A stretch of 64,000 nt of DNA from Chitinophagales bacterium (GTDB taxonomy: Bacteria > Bacteroidota > Bacteroidia > Chitinophagales > UBA10324), in the NCBI GenBank assembly GCA_019694975.1, contig JAIBAY010000002.1, positions 62,001 to 126,000 on the forward strand. The letters are read 5' to 3'. Under the pieces are notes generated by a model. The model did no database searches. It was not told where the DNA came from and saw only the letters and a program-made list of their open reading frames with translations. Below, one piece after another: positions 43,986 through 54,137 of this stretch (positions are counted from its first letter, which is position 1; the number at the start of each line of letters is the position of its first letter). The position numbers were made by a program, and so were the translations under genes.

Positions 43986-44577
43986 ATTGCCGGTTTATCA
44001 GGTTTTTCAAATTCCGCTTTCCATTCTGAATATAGCTTTTAACCTGTTTGAAATCGAATCCTGTTAATTCCATCACCTGCTGATAACTCTTCTCCTGCAT
44101 ATAAAATAACTCTATGCAGCGTTTTTGTTCCGTTGGCAGTTGTTCGATAGCCTCCTCCATTGTTAATATTTGTTGTTTCCCGGTTTCATCACTGTTATGA
44201 TGCTGGTTTTCATTCCATTCCATAACCACAGCCAGTTCAGCCTGCAGTTCAGGCCGGTTTTCTATCCTGTTTTTATCCTTTCTGAACTTCATCAGGCAAT
44301 GATTCCTGGCAACACTATAGAGCCAGCCCCTGAAATTTTCAACTTCATGTTTTTTCAGGTCATCGAGTAACTTAACAAAGATCTCCACGGTTGCATCGCG
44401 GCTGTCCTCGCGGTCTTCCAGGTACTTCATGCATACACCATAAACAAGGTGTGTATACCGTTCATACAATTCACCAACGAAGACATTATTACCTGTCTGC
44501 CTGTACCGTGCGACAAGTTCATGGTCATCCAGTGATTTTATCTGCTTGTTAACCGGCAAATGCGCATTCATCTTCAC
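43972..44577 (-). CDS. ECF-type RNA polymerase sigma-70 factor
   Basis: The 201-residue protein has sigma region 2 (VARYRQTGNNVFVGELYERYTHLVYGVCMKYL ... FRGWLYSVARNHCLMKFRK) and region 4 (MEEAIEQLPTEQKRCIELFYMQEKSYQQVMELTGFDFKQVKSYIQNGKRNLKNL), and lacks regions 1 and 3, as expected for an ECF factor. Its stop lies within the start of the putative anti-sigma gene (14-base overlap), indicating coupled production of the pair. A one-mismatch -7-like box occurs just upstream near 44590. Target promoters are unknown. Confidence 0.92.
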   Translation of the reverse strand: MKMNAHLPVNKQIKSLDDHELVARYRQTGNNVFVGELYERYTHLVYGVCMKYLEDREDSRDATVEIFVKLLDDLKKHEVENFRGWLYSVARNHCLMKFRKDKNRIENRPELQAELAVVMEWNENQHHNSDETGKQQILTMEEAIEQLPTEQKRCIELFYMQEKSYQQVMELTGFDFKQVKSYIQNGKRNLKNLINRQYEGG

Positions 44578-44827
44578 AACAAAGAAACATAAACGCCGCG
44601 AAGTATCTCAGGTTTTGCGTGAGCCGGAAAAAACATCAAAATATCCGGTGTTTTAATCAGTGTGGAATATTGCTGCATAACCAAATAAACAGCCATCATA
44701 GTTTATTCATCGTGGAGATTTTGTAAAGCGTATCAAAAATCAAATAAAGTATAATGCGCAAAGGCTTAGCCTTTCCCTTTACAATAGGTGAATTCTGCCA
44801 TCAGCAATCGACTCAAGCGAGGATCGA

Positions 44828-45607
44828 CTAAAATGACAGTTCAAGCTCAATCGGACAATGGTCACTGCCCGTAACATCGGCATGAATGCGGGCGGCCGTC
44901 ACAAACTTCCTTGCTTCCCGGTTGACGAAAAAATAATCGATACGCCATCCAACATTTCTTTCCCTTGCACGGGTGATCTGATCCCAATACGTATAGCAAT
45001 CAGGTTGCTGATTGAATTCCCTGAATGTGTCGACATATCCGAGGTCAACAATCTTATCTATCCAGCGCCGCTCTTCAGGCAGAAAGCCACTGGTGTTTAC
45101 ATTTTCTTTAGGACGGGCGAGATCAATTTCCTTATGGGCAGTATTGTAATCGCCACAGATAATAATATGCTTCTGCTGCTGCCTAAGTGCTTCCGCTCTC
45201 TGAAAAAGCGCATCATAGAAATCAAGCTTATACTTTACACGCTCCGGGCCTCTTCCGCCATTCGGAAAGTATACGTTGAACAATACGAAGTCCGGAAACT
45301 CCATTTCAATTACACGCCCTTCATTGTCAAAATCTTTGTTTTGTAAGCCGTTTTGCACTCTCAGCGGTTCATGCTGTGTATAAATGGCAACACCGGAATA
45401 TCCTTTCTTCTCAGCAGCATTAAAATAACTCCGGTAGTCTTCGAAATTCACTATTTCATGATCCAGCTGTTCGACTTGTGCTTTTGTTTCCTGCAAACAC
45501 AGGATATCAGGTGCTTCCCTGGAGAACCAATCCGGCAGGCCTTTTTTCCAGGCCGCCCTGATGCCATTAATATTCCAGCAAAGAATCCTCATTTTTTTAC
45601 CCGCCAT
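44828..45607 (-). CDS. xth: Exodeoxyribonuclease III (AP endonuclease)
   Basis: The 259-residue EEP-fold nuclease acts in base excision repair at abasic sites. Motifs are ILCWNINGIRAAWKKGL, the metal-binding Glu in LCLQETKAQ, VYFPNGGRG, ICGDYNTAHKEIDL and the catalytic Asp-His in VTGSDHCPIELEL. The ordering and the KKGYSGVAIYTQHEP segment match ExoA/XthA. An internal ATG (MRILCW) at residue 6 is an alternative start. The gene is convergent with none and appears monocistronic. Confidence 0.95.
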   Translation of the reverse strand: MAGKKMRILCWNINGIRAAWKKGLPDWFSREAPDILCLQETKAQVEQLDHEIVNFEDYRSYFNAAEKKGYSGVAIYTQHEPLRVQNGLQNKDFDNEGRVIEMEFPDFVLFNVYFPNGGRGPERVKYKLDFYDALFQRAEALRQQQKHIIICGDYNTAHKEIDLARPKENVNTSGFLPEERRWIDKIVDLGYVDTFREFNQQPDCYTYWDQITRARERNVGWRIDYFFVNREARKFVTAARIHADVTGSDHCPIELELSF

Positions 45608-45736
45608 TAGATTTTATTAAAGTGAAAAAAAATAACCGGTCAGTATGCGCTACACCGGTTTTCTGCAGAATCAAAAATAATAAAATTTCAACCCGGCCAA
45701 TCTTTCAACTTACTACCTTTTCATCAAATTAAATTT

Positions 45737-46066
45737 ATGATCAGCCGGAATGATTTCGAAAAAGTAGAGATGAGGGTAGGCACCGTGATGGAGGTGCGTG
45801 ACTTTCCTGCAGCAAGAAATCCCTCATATCAGCTATGGATTGATTTTGGTGAATACGGAATCCGAAAATCTTCTGCACAACTCACCAAACTTTATTCGAA
45901 GGAAGATTTATTAAATAAGCAGGTAGTTGCCGTGATGAATTTGCCAGTTAAGCAGATCGGTAGTTTTTTCTCCGAATGCCTTATTCTTGGCACTATTGGG
46001 CAAGACAATACAATAACCATATTGCAACCGGAACAAAAAACTGTCAATGGATTACGAATCGGCTGA
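45737..46066 (+). CDS. csaA: CsaA-like tRNA-binding domain protein
   Basis: The 109-residue single-domain OB-fold protein begins DFEKVEMRVGTVMEVRDFPAARNPSYQLWIDFG and contains KSSAQLTKLYSKEDLL, VVAVMNLPVKQIGSFFSECL and the C-terminal ITILQPEQKTVNG, the complete tRNA_bind (EMAP/CsaA) domain. CsaA is described as a chaperone-like, tRNA-binding protein involved in export in Bacillus; the physiological role elsewhere is uncertain. A near-consensus -7 box TACCTTTT lies at 45714-45721. Confidence 0.9.
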   Translation: MISRNDFEKVEMRVGTVMEVRDFPAARNPSYQLWIDFGEYGIRKSSAQLTKLYSKEDLLNKQVVAVMNLPVKQIGSFFSECLILGTIGQDNTITILQPEQKTVNGLRIG

Positions 46067-46108
46067 AGGTAATGCTGCTTCAATTGTATATAATGCTCTG
46101 CAACTTTT

Positions 46109-47203
46109 TTAAAACAGCGACAGTTGCGACTTGCAGGGGTTGTTGTTGAATAATGAATAATCCAATTCCGGAAAAACACGGCCTTCAAAGTACTTCTTCC
46201 TGGCTACTGTGAACAGTTGCCTGATCGACTCTGCAATCTCGCCTTCTCCCCTCATCCGTGTGCCAAACCGGCTGTCATTTAATCTGCCGCCATGAAGTGA
46301 CCGTATCTGATTCAGGATTTTCTCAGCCCTGTCAGGAAAATTTTTATGTACCCAGTCGGTGAAAACAATAGCCACATCGCCATTCAACCTCACCATTGTA
46401 TAGTGCGCCGAGAGTGCCCCTGCTGTTGCGGCGGCTTCCAGAATGACAGGAATTTCATCGCTGTTAACAGCAGGTATGATGGGCGCAACATTTACATTTA
46501 CAGGAATACCATTCGCCGATAACGCCCTGATTGTTTCCAGCCGCCGCCTGGCTGTTGCCGTTCTTGGCTCCATTAATTGCCGCAAATCTTCTTTCAGCGT
46601 TGTGATACTCAGTGTTACTGACACCAGTTGCAAGGCCGCCATTTTTGATAGAATATCAAGATCACGAAGTATCAATGAGTTCTTGGTAATAATTCCCACA
46701 GGGTGTTTATGCAGTAACAAAACTTCCAGCATGCGACGGGTAATTCCAAGCTTCCGTTCCAAAGGCTGATAGCAATCGGTATTGCCGGATAACATGATTG
46801 GTTGCGCAATATGCCTTTTATGACGAAGTTCCTTGTCTAATAGATCGGGCGCTGTTGGCTTTACAATGATCCTGCTTTCAAAATCAAGTCCTGCATTAAA
46901 ACCCCAGTAAGTATGCGTATTCCTGGCATAGCAATATATGCATCCATGCTCACAACCCTGATATGGATTCATGGAAAAAGCCATTCCCAGATCAGGGCTT
47001 TCCACCTTGTTCAGTATTTTTTTCGGGAACTCTTCAAATACTTTAGTCTCCGGATTTGAAAACAATGGTTCATCCAATGCTTCTACATGATCCGTTACAT
47101 ATTCCAGCCTCAGATATTTATTTGCAGGTTTGAGCTGAGCGCCGCGTCCTTTAAGATATTCCGGCACTCCTCTCTCGGATGATTGTAATGTCGTCCTTTT
47201 CAT
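46109..47203 (-). CDS. PA0069-family radical SAM protein
   Basis: The 364-residue protein carries the radical SAM cluster C84-x3-C88-x2-C91 (YQGCEHGCIYCYARNTH) within the PA0069/SPL-like family. Supporting motifs: an N-terminal KRTTLQSSERGVPEYLKGRG leader, HRHIAQPIMLSGNTDCYQPLERKL-type segment, LVSVTLSITTL and the C-terminal RMRGEGEIAESIRQLF. Family members are often linked to DNA repair by comparison with spore photoproduct lyase, but no activity has been assigned to this branch. It is not an anaerobic sulfatase-maturing enzyme: the extra Cys clusters of that family are absent. Confidence 0.85.
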   Translation of the reverse strand: MKRTTLQSSERGVPEYLKGRGAQLKPANKYLRLEYVTDHVEALDEPLFSNPETKVFEEFPKKILNKVESPDLGMAFSMNPYQGCEHGCIYCYARNTHTYWGFNAGLDFESRIIVKPTAPDLLDKELRHKRHIAQPIMLSGNTDCYQPLERKLGITRRMLEVLLLHKHPVGIITKNSLILRDLDILSKMAALQLVSVTLSITTLKEDLRQLMEPRTATARRRLETIRALSANGIPVNVNVAPIIPAVNSDEIPVILEAAATAGALSAHYTMVRLNGDVAIVFTDWVHKNFPDRAEKILNQIRSLHGGRLNDSRFGTRMRGEGEIAESIRQLFTVARKKYFEGRVFPELDYSLFNNNPCKSQLSLF

Positions 47204-47297
47204 TTCCCATAAAATAAAAAGAATTTGTTACTGGGATAGCTAAATGCAGCGCTCCTGAAAAAAACACAAGGATGAATGACTTGCATTTACCGAAGGT

Positions 47298-48872
47298 TTA
47301 CCGGAGAATCTGCAACGGAATAACTGCCTGTTCCGCACCGGCCTGTACACGGCAAAAATAAAAACCGCCGCTGATGCCTGATGGAACAGGCAGATTGAGC
47401 TGCTGCTTTCCCTTTGCTAGATGATCACCGAACAATGTTGCAAGCTTTTTTCCCGTAGCATCACAAAGTGAAACCTCAACCGTTGCAGCTGTATTCATGT
47501 TGAAGGTCAGGAAAGCTGCATCCGTAACCGGATTCGGAAATACATTGCATGAAAAACCCGTCGTTGCGGGTGAATTGATACCGATGAATAACCCTGAGTA
47601 TCTTGCTACCATAGCGTCCTCTCCATTATAGCCGGCTGCAAGCAATTTACCGTCAGGCTGAATAGCCGAACAGGTGGCGATGGCAGCATTGAATCCAAAA
47701 TTATTTTCGGTGATGCCATTCGTACCAAAAGTATTGTCGGGTGCGCCATTGTCAAGCATGCGCATCATCACAAAGGACTCATCTGAAGTAAGATTAGAGG
47801 CATATCCGGAGAGCACAATTTTTCCGTCGGTCTGCAACATGACAGATGTTGCGCTGCTTGAGGTTACACCCCAGTTCAACATTTGTTTACCTCCGCCCTG
47901 GAAACCATCGTCCAATGAACCATCAGCTTTAAAACGGGCGACGCAGGCACTTGATGACAGCGTATACACTTTACCTGTAGCCAGAATTTTACCATCCTCC
48001 TGCAAAGCAATTTTTGTAAGAAACTGATTGGTGCCCGGACCAAAATCCATCGTAACGATACCATCGTTATCGAAAGTGCTGTCGATTATGCCGTCGTTAT
48101 TAAACCTCGCAAGGTAGAACCAGTTGAGATCCGTTACAGGATCCATATAGTAGCCAGCTGCCACATATTTACCATCAGCCGGTTGTTGAATCACATCAAT
48201 GAAATTACCGAAGTTGGCAATGTTTGGAATAACCGTATAACCGGAAGACGTGCCAAAAGACGGATCGAGGGTTCCATCAGACAGGAAGCGGAGTATTACC
48301 GGTTTCAGCAGATTACCAACCAGGGTTTGTCCAACAGCAACCAGCTTTTCATCAGATTGCTGTATGAATCCATGCGCAAGGTCATAGGTGCCGTTCAGGT
48401 CAATAACAGACTTACCGTTATCGGCGAAGTTGTCATCAATAGTGCCATCCTGCAATACCCGCACGATAAAGAAATCTGATTTTCTGCTGCCAAAGAACAA
48501 CAGTTTACCGCTCGCATCCTGCAAGACATCGGTAAAATAAGAGTTGGCAAAAGTGGGCGCCGTTAGCTCTGTTAACATGATGGCGTTGAAAGCGGTATCC
48601 GCTTCACCGGTAGCGCTGAAACGGCAAACGATCGGAATAAGCACTGAAGTGCCTCCATCTGGGTCAGTATACTGGGCTGAACCGCTCATCACAATCTGCC
48701 CGTCCTGCTGAACGATGACGCTGGTGATGTCATCAGTAAAGCCACTTACATCCGCCAAAGCCACACCGTTGATACCAAATCCGGCATCCGGCACACCATA
48801 CTGGCTAAAGGAAAACAAAGGCAATAGAACAAGCACTACAGCAGAACTTGTTAACCTGTAAATAAGATTCAT
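47298..48872 (-). CDS. Secreted delta-60 repeat protein with T9SS sorting domain
   Basis: The 524-residue protein has a signal peptide (LVLLPLFSFSQ) and about seven 'delta-60' beta-propeller repeats marked by paired motifs such as GTIDDNFADNGKSVIDL, DPSFGTSSGYTVI, IIDSTFDNDGIVTMDFG and APDNTFGTNGITENNF with DGKILATGK/DGKIVLSGY strands. The T9SS type A tail starts near 435 (FSCNVFPNPVTDAAFLTFN ... ISGGFYFCRVQAG). Such proteins are probably displayed propellers; ligand and partner are unknown. The gene stands alone, divergent from prfC. Confidence 0.85.
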   Translation of the reverse strand: MNLIYRLTSSAVVLVLLPLFSFSQYGVPDAGFGINGVALADVSGFTDDITSVIVQQDGQIVMSGSAQYTDPDGGTSVLIPIVCRFSATGEADTAFNAIMLTELTAPTFANSYFTDVLQDASGKLLFFGSRKSDFFIVRVLQDGTIDDNFADNGKSVIDLNGTYDLAHGFIQQSDEKLVAVGQTLVGNLLKPVILRFLSDGTLDPSFGTSSGYTVIPNIANFGNFIDVIQQPADGKYVAAGYYMDPVTDLNWFYLARFNNDGIIDSTFDNDGIVTMDFGPGTNQFLTKIALQEDGKILATGKVYTLSSSACVARFKADGSLDDGFQGGGKQMLNWGVTSSSATSVMLQTDGKIVLSGYASNLTSDESFVMMRMLDNGAPDNTFGTNGITENNFGFNAAIATCSAIQPDGKLLAAGYNGEDAMVARYSGLFIGINSPATTGFSCNVFPNPVTDAAFLTFNMNTAATVEVSLCDATGKKLATLFGDHLAKGKQQLNLPVPSGISGGFYFCRVQAGAEQAVIPLQILR

Positions 48873-49027
48873 CTTGATTTTTTTATGGCGAAAAGTTAGG
48901 CATAAAATTCAAATCACCTTGCCGTGCATATTCTTTCACAGCAGAATCAGCATATTAAGAAAGCCTGCATATATATTTATGTAAGTTGCCTCTACCATGC
49001 ATGCGTCAAATTAAATAATTGTTTGGA

Positions 49028-49035
49028 TACCTTTG
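49028..49035 (+). promoter_or_regulatory. -7 box for prfC
   Basis: TACCTTTG is a full match to TAnnTTTG and ends 11 bases before the ATG at 49047. A start at the more distal 48924 ATG is therefore ruled out. Confidence 0.55.
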
Positions 49036-49046
49036 CACCCGCCAAC

Positions 49047-50654
49047 ATGAAACAAACAGAAGAACTCGCACGAAGAAGAACATTCGCCATTATCAGTCAC
49101 CCTGATGCGGGAAAAACTACACTCACGGAAAAATTTTTGCTGTATGGTGGCGCCATACAGGTAGCCGGTGCCGTAAAATCGAATAAAATCAAGCGTGCTG
49201 CGACTTCCGATTTTATGGAAATAGAAAGACAGCGTGGTATCTCCGTGGCTACGTCTGTGATGACCTTTGAATATAACCAGGCACTGATTAACCTGCTCGA
49301 TACGCCCGGGCACAAGGACTTTGCGGAAGATACCTACCGGACACTAACAGCAGTGGACAGCGTGATCCTGGTGATTGACTCGGTGAAAGGAGTGGAAACA
49401 CAGACGGAACGGCTGATGGAAGTATGCCGGATGCGCAAGACGCCGGTGATTGTATTCATCAATAAAATGGATCTCGAAGGACGCGATCCTTTTGACCTGC
49501 TGGATGAACTGGAAAAAAAACTTGATATCAGGGTGCAGCCTTTAAGCTGGCCTGTAAATAAAGGATCCGAATTCAAGGGCGTATATAATTTATATGACCG
49601 TACACTTCAACTTTTTCAGCCGGAAAAGCAAACCATTGAAAAAGACAGGGTAGAGATCAGCAACCTGCAGGAAGGCATGCTGGATGAAATTATTCCGCGT
49701 GATGCCGAACAATTGCGGGAAGATGCGCACCTGCTGAGCGGTGTATATCCTGATTTTGATACAGATGCTTACCTGAAAGCGGACATCGCTCCTGTATTTT
49801 TCGGCAGTGCGCGCAATAACTTTGGTGTAAAGGAATTGCTGGATACTTTTATCAGGATCGCTCCCAGGCCACAATGCCGTGAAACGGATAAGCGGGTTGT
49901 GCATCCCGAGGAAGAGGTCTTTACGGGATTTGTATTTAAAATCCACGCCAATATTGATCCGAAACACCGTAACCGTATCGCCTTTGTAAGAATCGTATCC
50001 GGCAAATTTGAACGCAACAAATATATCTTTCACTGCCGTCTTAGGAAAGAGCTTAAGTTCAGCAGCCCGGCCACTTTCCTGGCTGCGGAAAGGAATATTA
50101 TTGATGAAGCCTATCCTGGAGATGTTATTGGACTGTATGATACCGGCAATTTTAAGATTGGCGATTCCTTATCAGAAGGAGAAGTGCTGCAATTCAGAGG
50201 TATCCCCAGTTTCTCACCGGAAATATTCAAGGAACTCATCAACCGCGATCCGATGAAAACCAAGCAGCTGGAAAAAGGAATTGAACAGCTGACGGAAGAG
50301 GGTGTTGCCCAATTATTTTACCAGCAGCATGGCAGTAAAAAAATTGTTGGTGTTGTCGGCGACCTGCAGTTTGAAGTGATTCAGTATCGGTTGAAAAATG
50401 AATATGGCGCCTCCTGTGAGTTCGTACCGAAAGACATTCATAAGGCATGCTGGATTACTTCCCCTGATAAAGCGAAGCTGGCTGAATTTATCAGGTTTAA
50501 ATCGCAAAACGTTTATAATGATAAGGACAACCACCTGGTTTTCCTGGCTCCCTCCGACTGGCTGCTTCGTGTAACCAAGGAAGCAAACCCTGACATTACC
50601 TTTCACACCACCAGCGAATTCAAAACCGAAGGTGAATTAAATAATGTGCGTTGA
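49047..50654 (+). CDS. prfC: Peptide chain release factor 3
   Basis: The 535-residue GTPase recycles class I release factors after termination. The start at 49047 ([30 protein letters not shown]) places the P-loop at 17-24. The rest matches RF3: [64 protein letters not shown] and the C-terminal [17 protein letters not shown]. coli RF3 has 529 residues. The 41-codon upstream extension is not family sequence and lies upstream of the promoter. It is convergent with a small reverse-strand gene. Confidence 0.95.
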   Translation: MKQTEELARRRTFAIISHPDAGKTTLTEKFLLYGGAIQVAGAVKSNKIKRAATSDFMEIERQRGISVATSVMTFEYNQALINLLDTPGHKDFAEDTYRTLTAVDSVILVIDSVKGVETQTERLMEVCRMRKTPVIVFINKMDLEGRDPFDLLDELEKKLDIRVQPLSWPVNKGSEFKGVYNLYDRTLQLFQPEKQTIEKDRVEISNLQEGMLDEIIPRDAEQLREDAHLLSGVYPDFDTDAYLKADIAPVFFGSARNNFGVKELLDTFIRIAPRPQCRETDKRVVHPEEEVFTGFVFKIHANIDPKHRNRIAFVRIVSGKFERNKYIFHCRLRKELKFSSPATFLAAERNIIDEAYPGDVIGLYDTGNFKIGDSLSEGEVLQFRGIPSFSPEIFKELINRDPMKTKQLEKGIEQLTEEGVAQLFYQQHGSKKIVGVVGDLQFEVIQYRLKNEYGASCEFVPKDIHKACWITSPDKAKLAEFIRFKSQNVYNDKDNHLVFLAPSDWLLRVTKEANPDITFHTTSEFKTEGELNNVR

Positions 50655-50748
50655 TGGTAGCAGGCTCCGCTTCGAACTTGATACTCCAGAAAAAAATCCG
50701 GGATCATTCGAATTGGCATATTGTGAATACTCTGCACCTGGCAGATGC

Positions 50749-51027
50749 TCAGATAAGCACTTCCCTGATGCAACTGATGGGAATATCGATCCCACCTTTC
50801 AATTCAATATGCGAATCGGTGGTGTCCCAAACTGTTGTTTCCACCATATATAAGCCATCTGCTGTCTCAAAAATTATCCGCACCTTATGCTTTTCTCCAT
50901 TGCCCAGCAGCATTGCTTCTTCGAGGAGAATTTTGCGTAAGTCTATTTCATACTGACTTGATAATACTTCATACTGCACAAAATCAAAGTCAACCAGTTT
51001 TTCTTTCTCGATGAGTGGAATGTCCAT
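50749..51027 (-). CDS. Small conserved-looking protein of unknown function
   Basis: I start at the ATG at 51027 (MDIPLIEKEKLVDFDFVQYEVLSSQYEIDLRKILLEEAMLLGNGEKHKVRIIF-type sequence), giving about 92 residues; the extension to 51087 looks like noise. The protein is soluble, with an amphipathic helical first half and a beta second half (KVRIIFETADGLYMVETTVWDTTDSHIELKGGIDIPISCI). The GGIDIPISCIREV end resembles small Bacteroidota proteins with a PilZ/SH3-like barrel, but I do not assign a family. No partner gene is evident. Confidence 0.5.
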   Translation of the reverse strand: MDIPLIEKEKLVDFDFVQYEVLSSQYEIDLRKILLEEAMLLGNGEKHKVRIIFETADGLYMVETTVWDTTDSHIELKGGIDIPISCIREVLI

Positions 51028-51202
51028 ATAACGGAATTTGCTCCTGAAATTTAGTGATTTAAGCAGAATTTCGATGCAGCAATGCATTCTGAATTAAAAC
51101 TTATTAAGAAACCGGCGGTTGGCCGGTACCGGCGACCTCCGGCAACTGTAAAACAGACAGTCGCATAGCTATATCCTGATGCGCTGCTATCCGGAGAAGT
51201 CA

Positions 51203-51210
51203 TACTTTTG
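51203..51210 (+). promoter_or_regulatory. -7 box for the outer-membrane barrel gene
   Basis: TACTTTTG is a full consensus match, 41 bases before the ATG. No clear -33 element is seen. Confidence 0.45.
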
Positions 51211-51251
51211 CAAAGAACTCATTTCCATATAAGCTTATCTCACAAGTTGCA

Positions 51252-53861
51252 ATGAAAAATATACTATGGCTTGCGCTGGGCATGTTTTTGTCAATTTCGC
51301 TGCATGCACAAACTCCGGCAACCGGTGGCGGCAGGCAAATGAATGCAGGCCATTTCTATGGAAGAATACTGGATGCGAAAACAGGCAAAGGCATTGAGTT
51401 TGCCACAGTGCAATTATTCCAGGTAAAGTATGATTCAGTAAAAAAACAACAAACGCAAAAGCTGCTCACCGGGGCGCTGACAGCCGAGAATGGCGATTTC
51501 AGCCTGGAAAACCTTCCCGTGAAAGCAAAATTTTCTATGCTTATCACTGCCATTGGCTATGATTCCTTGACGCTGCCAGTGGCATTTGACAGCAAGCCGG
51601 CACAGCAAGGAAATATGCAGCAGATGATGAGTGCATTTGATAAAGATCTTGGCAATATCAAGTTAAAATCGCTGGCAATTACTTTATCTGAGGTGGTGGT
51701 GACCGGTGATGAACCATTGTACAAGCTCGAGCTGGATAAAAAAGTATACAACCCTGATAAAGATCCTTCCAATGCCGGAGGTACTGCCGAAGATGTGCTG
51801 AAGAAGGTACCTTCCGTCCTGGTAGACCTTGATGGCAATGTAACCCTGCGCAATGCTGCACCGCAGATATTCGTGGACGGAAGGCCCACCACCCTGTCGA
51901 TTGACCAGATTCCTTCCGATGCCATTGAAAAAATTGAAGTTATCACCAATCCATCTGCCAAGTATGACGCCTCAGGAGGGCAATCAGGGATAATAAATAT
52001 TGTCATGAAAAAAAGCAGGCGCATTGGTTACAACGGCAACCTCCGTGCAGGCATTGATAAACGTGGGAAGATTAATACCGGTGGAGATATTAATATCAGG
52101 GAAGGCAAGGTGAATGTTTTTGCCAATGTCAATTTCATGCAGCGAAAATCTATCAGTTACAGCAATACAGAACGCTATAACCTTTATGGCGATCCGCTGA
52201 CCAATGTATTTCAGCGCGATACGCCTGTCAACAATAACCAGTTTTTTTCCGGCGGCACCGGCATTGACTATTTCCTGAACAACAGGAACACTATCACCCT
52301 GAGCGGCAATTATACACAAGGAAAATTTTCATCCACCGACCAACTTTTTCTTGTTACAGATACCCTTCATGAGTCGGGTATTATTAGCAGCAACGGAATA
52401 CGCAATACCGGCAGCGAACGCCAGTTTCAAAATGTGGGCGGATCACTGCTCTTCAAACATCTTTTTCCTAAAGAAGACAATACGCTTACGGCAGATTTAA
52501 ATTACAACCAAAGTACAAGTGATAACAGTTCCTCCTATCTCACGCAATACTATGATCCGCAACAGATGCCGGTCGGCTCACAAGGAAGACAGGAGCAGGA
52601 AGGAGGCGGGACCAACCGTTATTTTACTGCACAGACAGATTATGATAATGTGATTAAAGAAAATGTTAAGATTGAAGCGGGCGCGAGGGCCGCTCTTCGT
52701 CATTTTACGGCGGAGAACCACGTGTATGTCTACAATGATTCGCTGGACTACCTGGTAGAAGTCCCCGACATCAACAATTATGCATATGATGACCAGGTAT
52801 ATGCAGGCTATGCGACTTTCAGCAGTGATTATGGAAAATTTCAATATCAGGCAGGATTGCGCGTGGAAAGCTCTTTTTACTCCGGTACGCTTACCAATGA
52901 AGGAGAGTCATTCAGAAACAATTTTCCACTTAGTCTTTTTCCGAGCGGCTTTATCAGCTATGCAATCACTGACGAACGTTCGCTACAATTGAGTTATTCA
53001 CGGCGGATTGACCGTCCTACTTTTTTTCAACTGATGCCCTTTATCGACTATTCCGATTCATTAAACCTGCAGCAGGGCAATCCTGACCTGCTGCCGCAAT
53101 TCACCAATACCTTTGAACTCAGTTTCGACCAGAATTTTAATAAATCCAACAACCTGCAGGCAACGGCATACTTCAAATACACGAACAACCTGATCACTAA
53201 ATACCAGGACTTGTCCTATGACAGTGTCTCCATGAATCAGATCATCATCAACACTTATCAGAATGCGAACTCCAGCTACCTTGCAGGCCTTGAGTTTACC
53301 TCCAGCAACTCCATTAAGAAGTGGTTCAATCTTACTACCAATATCAACCTGTTTCAATCTTTCATTGACGGCAGCAACATCGAACAAGATCTGACAAACA
53401 GCCAGTTCTCCTGGTTTGCCAAGGTGAATGCCAGCTTCAGGTTGCCGCTCAATTTTACGATTCAACTCAGCGGTGATTATCAGTCGAAGACCTCCGTGCC
53501 GCAAACTGGAGGAGGCGGAGGCAGAGGTATGGGCATGGGAGGTGGCTTTTTTGGTACCCCTCCTGCCACATTGCAAGGTTATGTGAAACCCGTTTATGGT
53601 GTTGACCTCTCTGTAAAGAAGGAATTTCTGAAAAACAAAGCTGCTGCGCTGACGCTCAGCTTTACCGATATCTTTCGTACGAAAGAATACACTACTTACT
53701 ATGATACCGAGTATTTCACACAAACTTCTACCAGGGTACGCGACCCGCAATTTATCAGGCTGAACTTCAGCTATAAGTTTGGAAAGTTCGACGCATCACT
53801 CTTCAAGCGAAAAAACACCAACAACGGAGGAGACATTTTACAGGATATGAATGGTGGATGA
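51252..53861 (+). CDS. TonB-dependent-receptor-like outer-membrane beta-barrel protein (OMP_b-brl_3 type)
   Basis: The 869-residue protein has a signal peptide (1-19), a carboxypeptidase regulatory-like domain (about 32-110: GRILDAKTGKGIEFATVQLF), a plug-like domain (150-250: DVLKKVPSVLVDLDGNVTLRNAAPQIFVDGRPTTLS and SAKYDASGGQSGIINIVMKK) and a C-terminal barrel ending FNFSYKFGKF-like strands. The set fits the Bacteroidota 'outer membrane beta-barrel family' (PF14905 type). A Gly/Met-rich insertion (about 752-766) lies in an extracellular loop or turn. No SusD partner follows, so it is probably a SusC-independent transporter or siderophore/peptide receptor; the ligand is unknown. Confidence 0.88.
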   Translation: MKNILWLALGMFLSISLHAQTPATGGGRQMNAGHFYGRILDAKTGKGIEFATVQLFQVKYDSVKKQQTQKLLTGALTAENGDFSLENLPVKAKFSMLITAIGYDSLTLPVAFDSKPAQQGNMQQMMSAFDKDLGNIKLKSLAITLSEVVVTGDEPLYKLELDKKVYNPDKDPSNAGGTAEDVLKKVPSVLVDLDGNVTLRNAAPQIFVDGRPTTLSIDQIPSDAIEKIEVITNPSAKYDASGGQSGIINIVMKKSRRIGYNGNLRAGIDKRGKINTGGDINIREGKVNVFANVNFMQRKSISYSNTERYNLYGDPLTNVFQRDTPVNNNQFFSGGTGIDYFLNNRNTITLSGNYTQGKFSSTDQLFLVTDTLHESGIISSNGIRNTGSERQFQNVGGSLLFKHLFPKEDNTLTADLNYNQSTSDNSSSYLTQYYDPQQMPVGSQGRQEQEGGGTNRYFTAQTDYDNVIKENVKIEAGARAALRHFTAENHVYVYNDSLDYLVEVPDINNYAYDDQVYAGYATFSSDYGKFQYQAGLRVESSFYSGTLTNEGESFRNNFPLSLFPSGFISYAITDERSLQLSYSRRIDRPTFFQLMPFIDYSDSLNLQQGNPDLLPQFTNTFELSFDQNFNKSNNLQATAYFKYTNNLITKYQDLSYDSVSMNQIIINTYQNANSSYLAGLEFTSSNSIKKWFNLTTNINLFQSFIDGSNIEQDLTNSQFSWFAKVNASFRLPLNFTIQLSGDYQSKTSVPQTGGGGGRGMGMGGGFFGTPPATLQGYVKPVYGVDLSVKKEFLKNKAAALTLSFTDIFRTKEYTTYYDTEYFTQTSTRVRDPQFIRLNFSYKFGKFDASLFKRKNTNNGGDILQDMNGG

Positions 53862-54137
53862 ACGCCGTGCATGAATATGCATTTATGTGCGTTGACTTAA
53901 TATGCATCCTTTGAACTTCAACCTACTCTGCCGGTGCTAATGGCTCCCATTCGCGCTGCATCATTTTACATGAGCTTTCCGTATTACTATCAAAACAAAT
54001 CGCTTCTTGCATGGTACAGGTATCACCCTGTTGACATCATAACAAGAGAGCGACTATAAACAGTATCTGTTACGCCTCAATCAGCTATAAAAAGCGCTGG
54101 CTGATAACTTTACTTTTCGTTTATTTGTCTCTCCGCT

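Noticed and set aside
46109-47203. Anaerobic sulfatase-maturing enzyme that could activate the giant sulfatase
   Set aside because: It has a single CxxxCxxC cluster in a PA0069/SPL-like context and lacks the additional cysteine clusters of that family.
48924-49046. N-terminal extension of RF3
   Set aside because: The extra 41 codons have no family similarity and lie upstream of the -7 box at 49028-49035.
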